Position numbers and translations under genes: made by a program. 64,000 nt of DNA from Mytilus trossulus. Taxonomy: Eukaryota > Mollusca > Bivalvia > Mytilida > Mytilidae. Positions 43,815 to 56,462 of this stretch are shown here, piece after piece (position 1 is the stretch's first letter; each line of letters begins with the position of its first letter). The stretch lies in NCBI RefSeq assembly GCF_036588685.1, contig NC_086375.1, positions 51,220,955 through 51,284,954 of the forward strand. Direction: 5' to 3'. The notes under the pieces were generated by a model, which ran no database searches, was not told where the DNA came from, and saw only the letters and a list, made by a program, of their open reading frames with translations.

Positions 43815-46800
43815 CTAATCGAACACGACTCCTGTTGCAGCCTTTCTTTTCTTGCTTGTAGGATTCACAACACTCATCCCTGTTTTCTTAGGTTTAACTT
43901 TAGCAGGGTTAGTTCCCATTTTAGGCCCAAAGTCCATCAAACCAGTATTTTGCGATTTTTGTGCTTTTAGAGTGTCTATTGTTTTATTTGCCTTTTCAAG
44001 GTCAATTTCAAGTGACGTTGCGGTGGTAGCTAATCTAAATAGAATGTTTTGTAGTTCAACTTTTTTCTCAGCTGCTTTGGCTTCGAATAAGTCAAAACTA
44101 ATTGTTACAGAACTTTTACCAACTGACAAAGTCGCACGTGTGCCAACAAATGAAATTGATAGGTCAGCATCTAGGAAACATTTCCTGAAATATAAATTCA
44201 TATTATGTATCTTATTATTAGCTCAATTCAAATAACCTCTACCAGAACATTATAATTCAGTGATATCTTTCAAAAAATGTGAAACTAGAAGCCCTGGAAT
44301 AGGCCGACCCCCTGTTTTTTTTAATTTTTTTATTGGTGGTCCTACACCTACAAATATTCCGTAGATAGTTGCAGAGTTACTGTGGTACTGAACATTAGCC
44401 TAATAAGAGATGTGACTTGTTTTATCAATGGATGTGATAATTCAAAATTGAGTTGAAATTGCAATATTTGGACGGATTTTCTGCCTTTCTAAATATTTTT
44501 TGATTTAACGGCCGTTGTTGTCTTATTCTGTTTTTGTTTTTTTTTGTTACTCGTTATATCGACTTATTGTTCGCTGGCTGTTTGTTCGCTAGCTGTTCGC
44601 TAGCTTCAGCCTGGTAAAAATATGAGTGGTTGTTGATATAAGCACGGACGTCATGCAGCAGCAGAGCTTGTAGGAAAATTCACAATGACTCGCATTTTTC
44701 GCTGCAACCAAGTTGAAGTGGACGGAATTTTGAAGTTAAAAAAATAATACACGAGTTTTTAAACAGATTTGTACTATGACTGTAAACGAAAAAATTTCAG
44801 GGGCTGATAATGGTTAAAAAAATAGGTAAACAGGGAGGAGTGCCCTGAAAAACGGTGAGAGATAATTTTTTTACATTTAAAAAAATAATGATTTTTTTAA
44901 AACGGTCGTATACAAAATGTACCAACTTTTTTTAAAAGGCATTAGCTACGAGATATCGTTTTGTTCAATCATTAATAAAAATTCGCTTTTAGCAGCCTTT
45001 TTAGTTTAATTTTGTTAAAATAAGCTAACAAACATCGCTGAACAATTATTCACTTGCAATAGAATAATTCGACCTCATTGTATCTGTATTCATGTTACCG
45101 TCAAATTAACCTATTAGCTGGGTCATTTTCAGTACACTGGTGCTATTCTTTCTTTTTTTTTTATTTCTAAAGGAAATTTCAGTTGTAATGCGTGAAATGA
45201 ATGCTTGTAGGATATATGATTCAGAAGATTAATAATAAACACGATTACCATCTATTTTGATAAGATTAAAATGTATTCTAATATGACGTCCTTATTACAC
45301 TTTGTTAACAAAGCCGTGTTCTAATGAACACAAAAATATGTTTGACACATGCGCACGGACTTACTGTTTATATTAATGTTATTTCCATCGTTATCCTTTT
45401 AAATATTTACATTTAAGCAGCTAACTTAAACTTTTATTATATAGAGAATAATACATGGCAAAATCCGTATCATATGTCGTATCATCCCGAGACATCAATA
45501 TCAGCCCGAGGGCCTTTAGGCCTGAGGGATGATATTGGTTGAGGGTGATACGGCATGTGATACGGATTTTGCCATGTATTATACGCTTTATCATATATTT
45601 CAACAGAAGAGTATTAGTATATGAACTGTTTTCTGATCCATAGCACTGGGTTACCTTCAGTTCTGCTTTTGTCTTGTTTCAAAGCATTAAAATAACTGCT
45701 CAATTATGTTTACGAAGCACCTAGGTTACCTTACAATATGTTGTTTTGAAAATATTTTGTTTATTATTGTATTTATTTGAGTGTTTTGTATTTTTTATAA
45801 TTGCATTTAGTGTGCCAAAAAATATGTTGTAAAAACTTGATGTTCGTGACGTCACGTTCAAATTGAAAACTTGACGTTTGTGAAGTTACATACCAAACAA
45901 TGACGTCATTCAAAAAATTAACCTATTTTTAGGGGGGAAAATCTGAAGCAAAAAAAACAAAAAACTGACTTTATGTTAAAAAAAAAAAAAAAAAAAAAAA
46001 AGGTATGCGATACGGGTTTTACCATGCGATACGGGGTATGCGATACGGGTTTAGCTATGCGATACGGGGTATGCGATACAGGGTAGGTGATACAGACTGG
46101 AAAACGCACCTTTATTAGATATACAAAATAGCTGTATTTTGTACTAAATATATGATAAATATTTTTATCAAACAACATATATTTGCCATGCTCGTAGTTT
46201 TAAACTTATCAAATATGAAATGTAATATACAGACTTCCCGGGGAGAACTCAAGAACAGCCAACATTCTTACGGTATTTTCGTACGCTCGATCTATAAATA
46301 TATTGTAATTGTCATATTAGAATCGAAATAATTCCTTCATGTCATGCTCTATGCTCATTTCAACATGGGTAACGCTCAGTGTAAAATATTGACAAATATA
46401 ATGCCTACCCATGTTAAAATGAGCATAGAGCATGACATGAAGGAAATTTTTCTTAATTTACGTCCCGGATTTTGGGGATATTACAGGGTCAGAAAACACA
46501 TTTCAATAATTTTTCCCGATTTTCTGATCGCCTTGATATCTACATAAGGGACTTAATAATGACGTTTATAATTACTCTTACGAAAAATCGTAGCTTCTTT
46601 ATCATTATATATGTTACATATCATCTACAAACTAAATGCTATCATTTAGTGAAAACAAATCGAGGGTAATCTTTTTCATGTCTATGCTGTTACCAACAAT
46701 TTTGATTAATTACACCAACAGTATACCTGTAAAAAGTGCAATAACGTGTTTCCAAACCAAATTCACAACAGAAAACTAAATCACTTCACCAAAGGGAGTA

Positions 46801-48842
46801 GTTATTTCACAACAGTTTTTAAAAATGAAGAAATTTGTCTATCCTGTTACTATGGTTGTTATGGTAGTGGTTACAGTAACAGGATAGACAATTGTTTACT
46901 GAAACGTCGTTATTTTTTTTAGTTTAACATATAGTTGTAAAACAAATGAAATATTTCGTTGTTTGAACTCACCTTAAGGTTATAAGGTCTTAATCTTCCC
47001 AATTAAGCATTTGCAGATGCAATACTGATATCGGTAATAGGATAGACAAAAAGGTAACAGGATAGCCTTTATAAAGTGATATATCATAAACGTACGTTCC
47101 TGTTACCAATTAAATAAAGAGAAATGTAAACTAAGGCCACAGACCACAATTAATTCCTCTATTAGTTCTTTATAACTTTTTGTCTTATTAAAAAAATTGC
47201 ACCGAATCTTTTTGTCCAATTTTTTGTGTGTGTAATGTATAGTACTAGTCCAAAAATATATCCAAAATTCAGAAAGATTGCTTTCACACAACTTACAAAT
47301 TTAGCCAATACACATCCATACCCCTATGGACAAGTCAAGAGATGTTCCGAAAACTGTAAATATTACCTTTTTGCACTTGACCTAATCACTCTTTCCATAT
47401 TAAAATCAGTTAAAATACCTTCAACAAAAAGTTATTTCACCTCTCTTCTTTCATTTCCACCCCATAAAAACTAACAAATGAATGAAAAAGGCAAAGAAAA
47501 AAAATTAAGAAAAAATACACTATAATTAAAGGGAACTATATTCGTCATTAATTGTGGTCTTGGGCCACTTATGAGGGATTTACTTGATGCTTTAATTTGT
47601 TTATTTGAAAGAGAGAAAAAATGCAGAACACTATATGAATTGCTATCTTAGACCTGCGTTACTGGTGACTAAATTTACAAAATTAATTTGTAAACCATTT
47701 TTTTAGGCATTTTTCAGAACATCCTGGAAAATAGGCAAATAATCTATTATTTCACAGAATGAATATATATAGAAGTTTATTCTCTTGAAACCCATCTAAA
47801 TGGCTACGTAAAACAAGCTTAAAATTTTATCTAAACCTTTTCTTAATAATCCAGAATTTCTTTTGAAATTGTAAGAGGAGAGACAAAATATTGTACCACC
47901 TATCAAAAAATGCTTCTAGATATTCTTGAATGACATTAATAAAATTGCATCTTTTAATATGTTGTTCTTTAAGTACTGTTTGTTTTGATTTGCTTATGAA
48001 GAGGGTTTTTTGAATAAGTAACTTTAAATAAATTTTTCAATTTAAAAATACGACATTTTTTTTAAATGATCAAGCTAGAGATTGTTTAAGCATGTTTTAG
48101 TCATGTCAGTCATTAAAAGAGTCAATATTAAAAGTGAACTATGACTGATTAGATCCACAAAAAAAACATTCTTGAACAATCAACTTTTTGTTTTAACTTA
48201 TAACATGAAATCATACAAATCTAGAAAAGTCACAAATTGCACAAGGTCGCTATCTACAGGTTTTTATATCTATGTTTATATATCTATATATCTGGTTATA
48301 TTACTGTCGGCATTCTTTAGAGGTCAACCTTGGAGATGTCATCTAAACTAAAATACACACGCCGAAATGCTGACTCCATGCATTGCATTTGAAATTTTGA
48401 TATACGTTTTGTATGTCAACGGATTTTTTTTTATCATACAAACCGAGCAAGAATATATTTTTCAGTCAATCCAAAGCAAAAATATTTTTTTCAACATTTG
48501 TAAAGGCAAGAATATATTATTTGAAAATTAATAGGCCAGTCAGATTATTACCTACACACTCCCGAAATACAAATGAGCTGTGTGGGTCAGATATACTTTG
48601 ACAAACATTTACCTTATTCTTGCAAGATATGTATCCATTGTACTGATCTCAGCCAGTTCTCTACAAGATTCTAACTCTTCAGCATCAAGTTCTGTTCTGT
48701 ACATTTCCACTCCATCAGTTATACATATAATCCAGTTTGTAGCAAGTCTGGTAAAGCAAACAAATTCTTGTTTACCATTTTCCACTACTGCATGTAGACT
48801 CTCTACTTTTGATTCAGTCACAAGATTCTTCAAACTTGTCAT
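43815..48842 (-). CDS. PAXX: PAXX homologue, non-homologous end-joining factor
   Basis: Two exons on the minus strand, 48842-48613 and 44184-43815, joined in phase 2 across a 4.4-kb GT..AG intron, encode 199 residues (human PAXX has 204). The N-terminal head has FVCF and later SISFVGTRATLSVGKSSVTI and SFDL, aligned with the beta-rich head of the XRCC4/XLF/PAXX superfamily. A helix follows (AAEKKVELQNILFRLATTA). The basic tail ends SVVNPTSKKRKAATGVVFD, matching the human tail that ends in NPGFKSKK…GVDFDET; V196 and F198 here line up with the human valine and phenylalanine needed for Ku binding. The protein stabilises Ku at DNA breaks in the nucleus. The final Glu-Thr of vertebrates is missing. 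Confidence 0.88.
45448..45582. repeat. Long imperfect palindrome P4
   Basis: ataatacatggcaaaatccg at the left matches, inverted, cggattttgccatgtattat at the right; the inner part has several mismatches; the tip is cccgagggcctttaggcctg. Outer flank and first 10 bp match palindrome P1 (13455-13590). Confidence 0.9.
45847..45908. promoter_or_regulatory. Two perfect cAMP-response-element palindromes
   Basis: TGACGTCA occurs at 45847-45854 and 45901-45908, with a half site (tgacgt) between at about 45872. Position inside the PAXX intron; a regulatory role is inference only. Confidence 0.35.
45978..46096 (+). repeat. Poly-A tract and gatacggg short tandem array
   Basis: A run of over 20 A is followed by about five copies of tatgcgatacggg with alternating spacers (ttttacc, tttagc). 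Confidence 0.85.
46332..46445. repeat. Near-perfect inverted repeat, 40-bp arms
   Basis: 46332-46371 pairs with 46406-46445 at 39 of 40 positions (ttccttcatgtcatgctcta / tagagcatgacatgaaggaa at the outer ends); loop of 34 bp. Confidence 0.95.
46835..46891. repeat. Inverted repeat, 17-bp perfect arms
   Basis: ttgtctatcctgttact (46835-46851) and agtaacaggatagacaa (46875-46891). The arm word also recurs nearby at about 47038-47045 and 47055-47065 (aataggatagac, ggtaacaggatag). Confidence 0.9.
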
Positions 48843-48915
48843 CTTTAGATATATACCAAAATGTTTGTTTACAGTTTCATGGGCGCTGACATATTGGTTA
48901 ATGCATCACGCACAC

Positions 48916-48923
48916 TTTATATA
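48916..48923 (-). promoter_or_regulatory. TATA box candidate for PAXX
   Basis: TATATAAA on the minus strand, 73 nt upstream of the PAXX ATG, which would leave a short 5' UTR of about 45 nt. Confidence 0.4.
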
Positions 48924-49324
48924 GCGAAACGAAACTAGCGACTGATTGCATAGTCGATGTTTTTTGCTTGAAAGAATTAACAAATTAATATGATACTAAG
49001 CCAGATTTTAATGAAAATAAATGAAGCAATTTCAAATCAAATATTAAAAAAAAAGGAACTGAATATGAATTATTTCAATAATTTTTACATGGGACCCAAA
49101 TTGCATTATGCCATTCATCGAAGTCACATCTTTAAAAATCGAATAATAGACGGGTTTTTTTCTTCACATTATTTAGAACAATTATGCATTAGTCCAAGCT
49201 AATTATTCGTTTTAAAGAAATGGATACCCGTAACATATCTATTTTCTCTTTTTTAAAAGATGAAGTTTGAAGACGTATACTACATATATATATTATACTG
49301 ATTTCAGGCATCAGTGACTCAAAG

Positions 49325-49480
49325 TCATTTTGGGGCCCTTTATAGCTTGCTGTTCGGTGTGAATGAAGGCTTCGAGTTGAAGAGACTGTACTTTTACCTA
49401 CAATGGTTTACTTTACTATTGTGACTTGGATGGAGAGTTGTATCATTGGCACTCATATCCCATCTTCTTATAATTATATC
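49325..49480 (+). repeat. Dispersed mussel repeat, family A
   Basis: ccctttatagcttgctgttc, ggtgtga, then gtgacttggatggagagttg and cattggcactcatatcccat. Confidence 0.7.
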
Positions 49481-49549
49481 TATGCAGTATTTTCGTAAGT
49501 TTTATTTTTTTCTCGGGATACATAAGCTGGGTCTCGGCTGACATAGATA

Positions 49550-49930
49550 TAAAAAAAAAAGAAGCTGTAGTATGATTGCCAATGAGACAATTCTTTACAA
49601 GAGACCAAATAACATTTAAATTAACCGTACGGCCTTTCACAATGAGCAAAGCCGATACTGCATAGCCAGCAATGAAAGACCCCTAAATATATATAAATAA
49701 CAAATGTAAATCAATTATAACGATAACATTAACGGCCTAATTTATGTATAAAAAATGACTGACGAAAAAAACAAAAACTGGTATGTAAGACAGCAAAAAA
49801 CAATAACCGCTGAATTACAGGCTCATTACATATGACAGGCACATATTCATACAGTATGTGTCGGGGTTAAACATGTAAGCGGGATCATAACTCTCCCCCT
49901 AACTTGGGACATTGGTGTTACAGAGCAACA
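49550..49930 (-). repeat. Dispersed repeat, family A-like (second subfamily)
   Basis: gtatgattgccaatgagaca, agagaccaaata, ccgtacggcctttcacaatg and cggggttaaacatgtaagcg. It reads on the minus strand like 38715-38855 joined to the 16650-16700 type module. Confidence 0.65.
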
Positions 49931-50620
49931 TAAGAACGAACTATAACAATCAGTTGAAAAAGGCTTTACGCACAAGATTGATACAAAATAAAAATACAAG
50001 AGTGGACGTGGCTGGTCCTACAACAAAAAGTCACTTCGGTACAGATCTGAGAGTACTCGCAGTAACTAACTGCTATAGTTCAAAGCCTTGGAAGTCGAAC
50101 TGCATTTTAGTACAGGTAGAGTGTGAGATTTCCTTTCAAGCATCGACTAATGGTGGTTGCTGCAGATAAGTCATAATATACTTTATTAAATGTTATTTGC
50201 AGTACACCTCATAGTAAATGTGTGGGCGTTCTTTCTTGGTTTTATTGTAGGTATTTCTTCATATAAAGGCACAGACTAATTAATATTTCTGTTTATTTAA
50301 TAGTCACATTACACTTACCTGGTGCACTTAGGTCAATGTCACGATAATTTTAATTGAATTATAATATGTTGTTGTTATTTTGGTGGGTGTGTTTCTTTTC
50401 TTAATTTTTTGTTACATGTCTATTGTCTAGTTTGCATTGCATTTGTTATTGTTTATATTGATGTTGTTTATGTGCTATATGCCCTCTTGAGACTCTAATT
50501 TGGTGAATAAAATTATTCCATCTTATTCTTTACCAAACGGCACTTGTAGAAATTCTAAGCGATTATAGGTCTGTTTAAAACACAAATGTATGTCTTTCGA
50601 TATAAACAAATCAATTATAC
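49930..50620. other. Gene-free stretch
   Basis: Contains an 85-codon ORF (49912-50169) without recognised domain. Nothing else supported. Confidence 0.35.
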
Positions 50621-50639
50621 ATTAAAAAAGAGAAATACA

Positions 50640-50980
50640 ATGCTAAAACACATCAAACTACTAAGTACTAGTAACTAAAAACAACTGGTATATTCCTGAC
50701 TTTTTACATGCAGGCATTTTCTTATCTAGAAAATCTAGGTTAAAACCTGGTTTTATAGCTAGCTAAACCTCTCACTTGCATGACATGCACATAACCTTCC
50801 TTTATACTGACAACGATCTGTGATCAAAACAAACAGACATAAGACTGTTCGGTGTGAGCCAGGGCTCCGTTTTGAAGACCTCACTTTGACATATAATAGT
50901 TTACGTCTTAACTTATTGTGACTTGGGATGGAGAGTTGTCTCATTGGCACTCTTACAACACTTTCTTATATCTATATTAG
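50640..50980 (+). repeat. Repeat family B fragment followed by family A fragment
   Basis: Family B words to about 50790 (see 19240-19445), then ctgttcggtgtgagccaggg and gttgtctcattggcactctt of family A at 50845-50980. Confidence 0.6.
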
Positions 50981-51549
50981 GTAAAAATGAAAACTATTTT
51001 TGCTCTATTTCTTGCTGATTTTTTCAGGGGCTTTTTAATAATAATAATAAACGCTAGAGATGATTCGAAATTGGTTAATCATATCTGCGGTGTACAGGTA
51101 GAGAATTGTTGAAATATACAAGAACTAAACGGAGAGAAAAGAACTGTGTTATGCCCTTTTATGATCACATAATAATTAAAGCAAAACAAAAAGTACTCAG
51201 TGAAAAATATTTAAAAATTAAGAAACACTGATGACCCATTCCATATGATGAGTGTATATTAGTAGTGGTGTTACGTCCCTTTAGGAAAACAGAACAGTAC
51301 TGAGAAAAAATCTTAACAGTTTTTAACAGACGAAGAAAGTGATGATAAAGTGAAATAAATTCATAAAACACATTTAAATCTAACAAGTTGTCATTGTGTG
51401 CATCTTTTTTTTGTGGGATCAAAGGAAGTAGTTTCTAAATCATGATAATGCTAACTGTATTGAAGACTTGCTCATTTTGATAGGTCACTAGTCTATTTTT
51501 TTTACGTTAAGACAGTGCTCGGTAGGACAATTTCGTTACATAGTGTGCT

Positions 51550-51609
51550 AGTAACCTACTACGGTATATATGGGGTCAGTAAATTCCATATATACCGTAT
51601 TAGGTAACT
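51550..51609. repeat. Short palindrome, 24-bp arms
   Basis: 51550-51573 and 51586-51609 pair at 22 of 24 positions around acggtatatatgg / ccatatataccgt; the 12-bp loop is ggtcagtaaatt. Confidence 0.9.
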
Positions 51610-51666
51610 TATAATATCTGGGCATGCTAAGGGGAAAGGAATATTAAAAGAATGATATAAAACAAG

Positions 51667-51850
51667 CAGGAGAATGATCAAAAGCCAGTAGTTTTAAAGT
51701 GTCTCAGGTAGAAAGGACAATGATATTCACATAACCTAACAATTTCGAAGTCAGAAATCAGGAGAAGGATCAAAAGCCAGTAGTTTTAAAGGGTCTCAAG
51801 TAGAAAGGTCAATGATATTCACGTAACCTATCAATTTCGAAGTCAGAGAT
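51667..51850 (+). repeat. 92-bp direct tandem duplication
   Basis: Two copies begin at 51667 and 51759 (caggagaa(t/g)gatcaaaagcc … cgaagtcag) and differ at only a few bases. Confidence 0.9.
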
Positions 51851-51879
51851 CAATACTGTATTTTAATCAGATGGATAAC

Positions 51880-53172
51880 AAACTGGAGGCTCCAAAGAGC
51901 CTGTGTCGCTCACCTTGGTCTATGTGAATATTAAACAAAGGAAGCAGATGGATTCATGACAAAATTGTGTTTTTGTGATGGTGATGTGTTTGTACATCTT
52001 ACTTTCCTGAAAATTATTGCTGCATACAATTATCTCTATCTTTAATGAACTTGGCCCAGTAGTTTCAGTGGAAAATGTTAGTAAAAATTTACAAATTTTA
52101 TAAAAATTGACTATAAAGGACAATAACTCCGCAAGGGGGTCAATTGTACATTTTGGTCATGTTCACTTATATTTAGGTCCTACTTTGCTGTACATTATTG
52201 CTGATTACAGTTTATCTCTATCTATAATAATATTCAAGATAATAACAAAAAAAACGTCAAAATTTAATTAAAATTACCAATTCAGGGGCATCAACCTAAC
52301 CACGGGTTGTACGATCCATCTGAAAATTTCAGGACAGATAGATGTTGACCTGATAAACAATTTAAACCTGTCAGATTTGCTCTAAATGCTTTGTTTTTTT
52401 AGTTTTAAGCCAAAAACTGCATTTTACCCCTATGTTCTGTTTTAAGCCGTGGTTGCCGTCTTGGTTGAATGGCCGGGTCACCGGACACATTTTTTAAACT
52501 AGATACCCCAAAGATGATTTCGGCCAAGTTCGGATTAATTTGGCCCAGTAATTTCAGAGGAGAAGATTTTTCTACAAGATTACTAAGATTTACGAAAAAA
52601 TGGTTAAAAATTTACTAGAAAGGGCAATAACTCCTAAAGAGATCAACTGACCATTTCGGTCATGATGACTTATTTGTAAATCTTACTTTGCTGAATATTA
52701 TTGCTATTAACAGTTTATCTATATCTATAATAATATTCAAGATAATAACCAAAAACAGCAAAGTTTCCTTAAAATTACCAATTCAGGGACAGCAACCCAA
52801 CAACGGGTTGTCCGATTCATCTGAAAATGTCAGGGCAGATAGATTTTGACCTGATAAACAATTTTACCCACGTCAGATTTGCTCTAAATGCTTTGAGTTA
52901 TAAGCCAAAAACTGCATTTTAACCCTATGTTCTATTTTTAGCCACGGCGGCCACCTTGGCTAGTTGATCGGGTCACCGGACACATTTTTAAACTAGATAC
53001 CCCAATAATGTTTTTGGCCAAGTTTGGTTTTATTTGGCCAACTAGTAGTTTCAGAGGAGAAGATTTTTGTAAAAGTTAACGACGACGGACGACGACGACG
53101 ACGACGCCGGACGCCGGACGCAAAGTGATGAGAAAAGCTCACTTGGCCCTGTGGGCCAGGTGAGCTAAAAAG
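51880..53172 (+). mobile_element. Non-autonomous 1.3-kb repeat element with hairpin ends
   Basis: Left end: hairpin ggctccaaagagcc (51887-51900) then cgctcaccttgg (51907-51918). Right end: (gac)n/ccggacg tract (53082-53121), hairpin tggccctgtgggcca (53144-53158), then aggtgagct. The ends share an inverted gctcacct. Inside, about two and a third copies of a 500-bp unit (aataactcc at 52122 and 52627; actagataccccaa at 52499 and 52992). No ORF. The right end is one I recognise as very common in molluscan DNA; probably mobilised in trans, class unknown. Confidence 0.75.
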
Positions 53173-56100
53173 GCGTTTTGTTTCACAAAATAGTTGCTTT
53201 CATATAACAAAACCGTGCGAACTTCACACGAGTTATTCGAATAAGAGAATTTGATATTGATGATTATGATATTTTGTCAATAAACAGTAGCAAAATAATC
53301 GAGGTAGAATTTTAAGGACTCACCAAAATACTCACCACGCTCTTTTTTAAAAGACTAACAATTTGTAGAGAACCTATTTTGTGTGGACTGGTAGATACAA
53401 AGGTACTCGATCGTTGTCTCAGTTCTGCTATAGATAACTGCAATTTATTTTACAAATTTGCTTATCTACAATTCGGAGTCGACCATTGGTATCAAGTATT
53501 TAGAATCATGGAGAAATATATTAGCCGCATAAGGATTGGAATACATTTTTTTTCAATTCTTTATTACTTTGAGCAAATGATATACAAGTGACATACAATT
53601 AATGAAGATTATGCGGTTCAGATTTTTTTTTATAGAAACACTCAAGCAGTAAGAGATTGTTTCCTTGACAAACCATACCTGTATATATAGGTTGGGGTCT
53701 GTTAAACCAATTATCATAAAAGGACTAGTAGTGAGGAATGCTAAGTATCGAAAGATTTGATACTTACCCCGTCATTAGCAAAAGGGACTATTTCAAATTT
53801 GGTCAGTTATCATTAAACATGTAGAGCTCAAATATAAACAAATTCGGTTGACAAACAACAGAAAACAAGGTACAAAATCATAAAGGATATTCCACAATAC
53901 TAGCTTAACAATTATATGGTCAATTTGGCGATTCGAAATTTTTGTTAAAAAACAAAAGTGAAAATAAAAATATTTTTCGGAAAACAATTAAAACAATACT
54001 TCGTAAAGTCAAGAAAATCGTGAATTCAAAAGACAAAACGGAAAGCAAGATCTAGGTGTTTGGGGGATGGACCCCTTCAAAGTTTTATAACATTTCATCA
54101 AAAGTAAATTCAGTTCAAACTCTCAGTTTAGCATTCTAAATTGGGTTATTTTCCGTCAATATTTAAAAAAAAAAACAAATTGAAATATAAGCAAGAGAGG
54201 GGATTTTTTAAATCGAGAATATAATTGCAAGAATACGTTAAAAAGGGACTTTAGAAGGGAATTGATAAATTAGAATACTAAAAAAAAAATAAGCCGGAGG
54301 GTCATATTCATTTCTCTAAATCATTTCTTCACTGTTGTGACTCAATCATATGATTCTGAGATTTGAAACAAAATGTCCAGATTAAAAAAAACTTTACAGA
54401 ACTTTTTTTACCAAAAAATCCCTTAATATGAGGGTCTGGATGGGGGGTTCTGTTATTCTTTAAACATTTAATTATCATCCCTTTTATCTCTCAACTTCAA
54501 AAAAAAAACCGCTCTTCTTTCTCTAATCTTCAAAAAATTAACCCCTGTTTTCTCTAATCTTCATTTCTTTGACCGTTAGTCTCTTATCTTCATTTTTAAG
54601 GGCATTTCTCTTTAATCATTTAACCACATCCAAACCCTCTAATATTTGTGGACCGTTTCATTAACTTGATTTATTTTCGGTGTAGAGTTTTTTGTTTTTT
54701 ATTCGGAAAAATCTATTCTTTCCGGTTTTGACTTTGAGTTTATAATTTTGATCATGTCATCAAAACGTTTAATAACGCGAGTCTTTGTTTCTCAGATACA
54801 ACACATAGTTTTACATCGAACAGAAATTTTGAAGACTTGCACCACATTTCAAAGTATTTTAAAAAGGTATATTGGGTTATAAAGATGGCTAGTTTGTAAT
54901 TGTTTCTTCTGAGATTTCGTTAAGATTGTTTTGAAAAATGTATGAAAACTGTTTATAAATTTAAATTTAATTACTAAATTAGTCTATAGATACTTACATG
55001 TATGATGTAGTCCGAGATTACTCTGAAGTACGACTCTATTCTCTAAGTCTAAAGGAGGATAGTAATGCCCTTTACAGTCAGTCGTCAAAATTGTGGCCAT
55101 TTTCAGCGACCTTTAGAATCTCATTTTTTTTTTATCATCTAAAAACAGATCATGAGTTATTGCCTTGCACCAAAAATTTCCGTAAATGTCATTTGGCAAG
55201 AATTTTTACTGTTATTCGTCATGAACGTACCCCTATTACCACACTCCTATTTAAGGTTATCATAATTTGGGGAGAAAAAGGGGGGCTAATTTTTTGGTGA
55301 AAATCTTCTATCCTGCTTCTGGTTACCATAATAGGGCATGTATTTTCCCCTGTCCCAGTTGACTCTGTTTGTCCTGTTTTCATGCTTAATTATTTGATTT
55401 TCATGTGTCAAGCTTACAAAAAAAATAGGCCAATTCAGTGTCGCTCTTAGACCGCAATGAAATAGATGTTCAACGGCTGCTTTGCCAGACAGAGCTCATC
55501 CGATGTAAAAAAAAAAAGTGGATATTTGCCTGTCCATATTGGATGCACTGCTTCGTTGCTTTTGACATCAGGCCTCAATTTGTTCATATTAAGATCACAT
55601 TTCCTTTCAGGCTTTGGCTATCTTTTGGCATCCATTGTCATCTATCTTACATCCGAAGTAAACTATTTCAAACATCTTCTCGGAAACAACTGAACCCTAT
55701 TCCAACGAAAATGAAGCTGAATCATCCTTAGGGTATCTAGAATGGTCTCACTACATGTAATTACATGAATTAGCGACAAGAAGGGTTTTAGCAACAAGAT
55801 GTGACAAGAAGAAAAATTTAGTGACAAATAGACTATTTAGGGGCAAGAAAACAAATTTAGCGACAAGAAAGTTAATAATATTATATATAAATATAAAATA
55901 TGAATTTATAGAAAAACGTCAATAATCATTGTAAAGAAGAATCACACATTTTTGAAACCTAGATCTATTAAATTGCTACATTTATTTATCATATGTATTA
56001 CAGTAAATATTACATTGTAAGTATTATGATTTTAATATTTGCTTGTGACAACTATCCATTTTGTTATAAAAAAAACATATGCATCATTTTTTTTAAATTT

Positions 56101-56455
56101 GAGGTTCCATATGACTTTAACATGAGGATTTTGCAGATTTCATGGTTTTTTTTTCAGCTACAGAACAAAATTGATGGAAATCTATAAGTCTTCTTGTTTT
56201 TATCAGATACATGTTTATGAACTCATTATAAATAATATGCTGCTTATGTTTATGATCTGTATAGGAAAAATTCCTTTAGAAAAAATGTTAACCGAAAGTT
56301 TATTCTCTTCCATCTTGTTGAAGGTTTTTCAAGGGCATTGTATATGAATATGTGTATAAATATATATTGATTTCTTCAATATATTGTCATTGCATGTTAA
56401 CCTATTAAGACCAACAAAATACTAATTAATCTTGTTTTTTTTTCTTTTGACACAG
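53173..56455. other. Gene-free stretch upstream of TRNT1
   Basis: A degenerate tctctaatcttca tandem at about 54485-54610 and an agcgacaagaa cluster at about 55769-55872. ORFs 53379-53591, 54998-55300 and 55438-55731 have no recognised domain; the last is overlapped by another open frame (55466-55693) and looks like a relic. A non-coding first exon of TRNT1 must lie here but cannot be placed. Confidence 0.4.
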
Positions 56456-56462
56456 GCCTTAG

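Larger units (their letters stand above)
44185..48612 (-). other. PAXX intron
   Basis: 4.4-kb intron with two palindromes (45448-45582, 46332-46445), a shorter inverted pair at 46835-46891, two CRE-like sites at 45847-45908 and a poly-A plus gatacggg array at 45978-46096. No other gene seen. Confidence 0.85.

Noticed and set aside
43852-44235. 127-codon + strand ORF
   Set aside because: Antisense shadow of PAXX exon 2.
48580-48924. 114-codon + strand ORF
   Set aside because: Antisense shadow of PAXX exon 1 and its promoter.
54998-55731. ORFs of 97-100 codons before TRNT1
   Set aside because: Two frames compete over the same bases at 55438-55731 and none shows a known motif; probably repeat relics.
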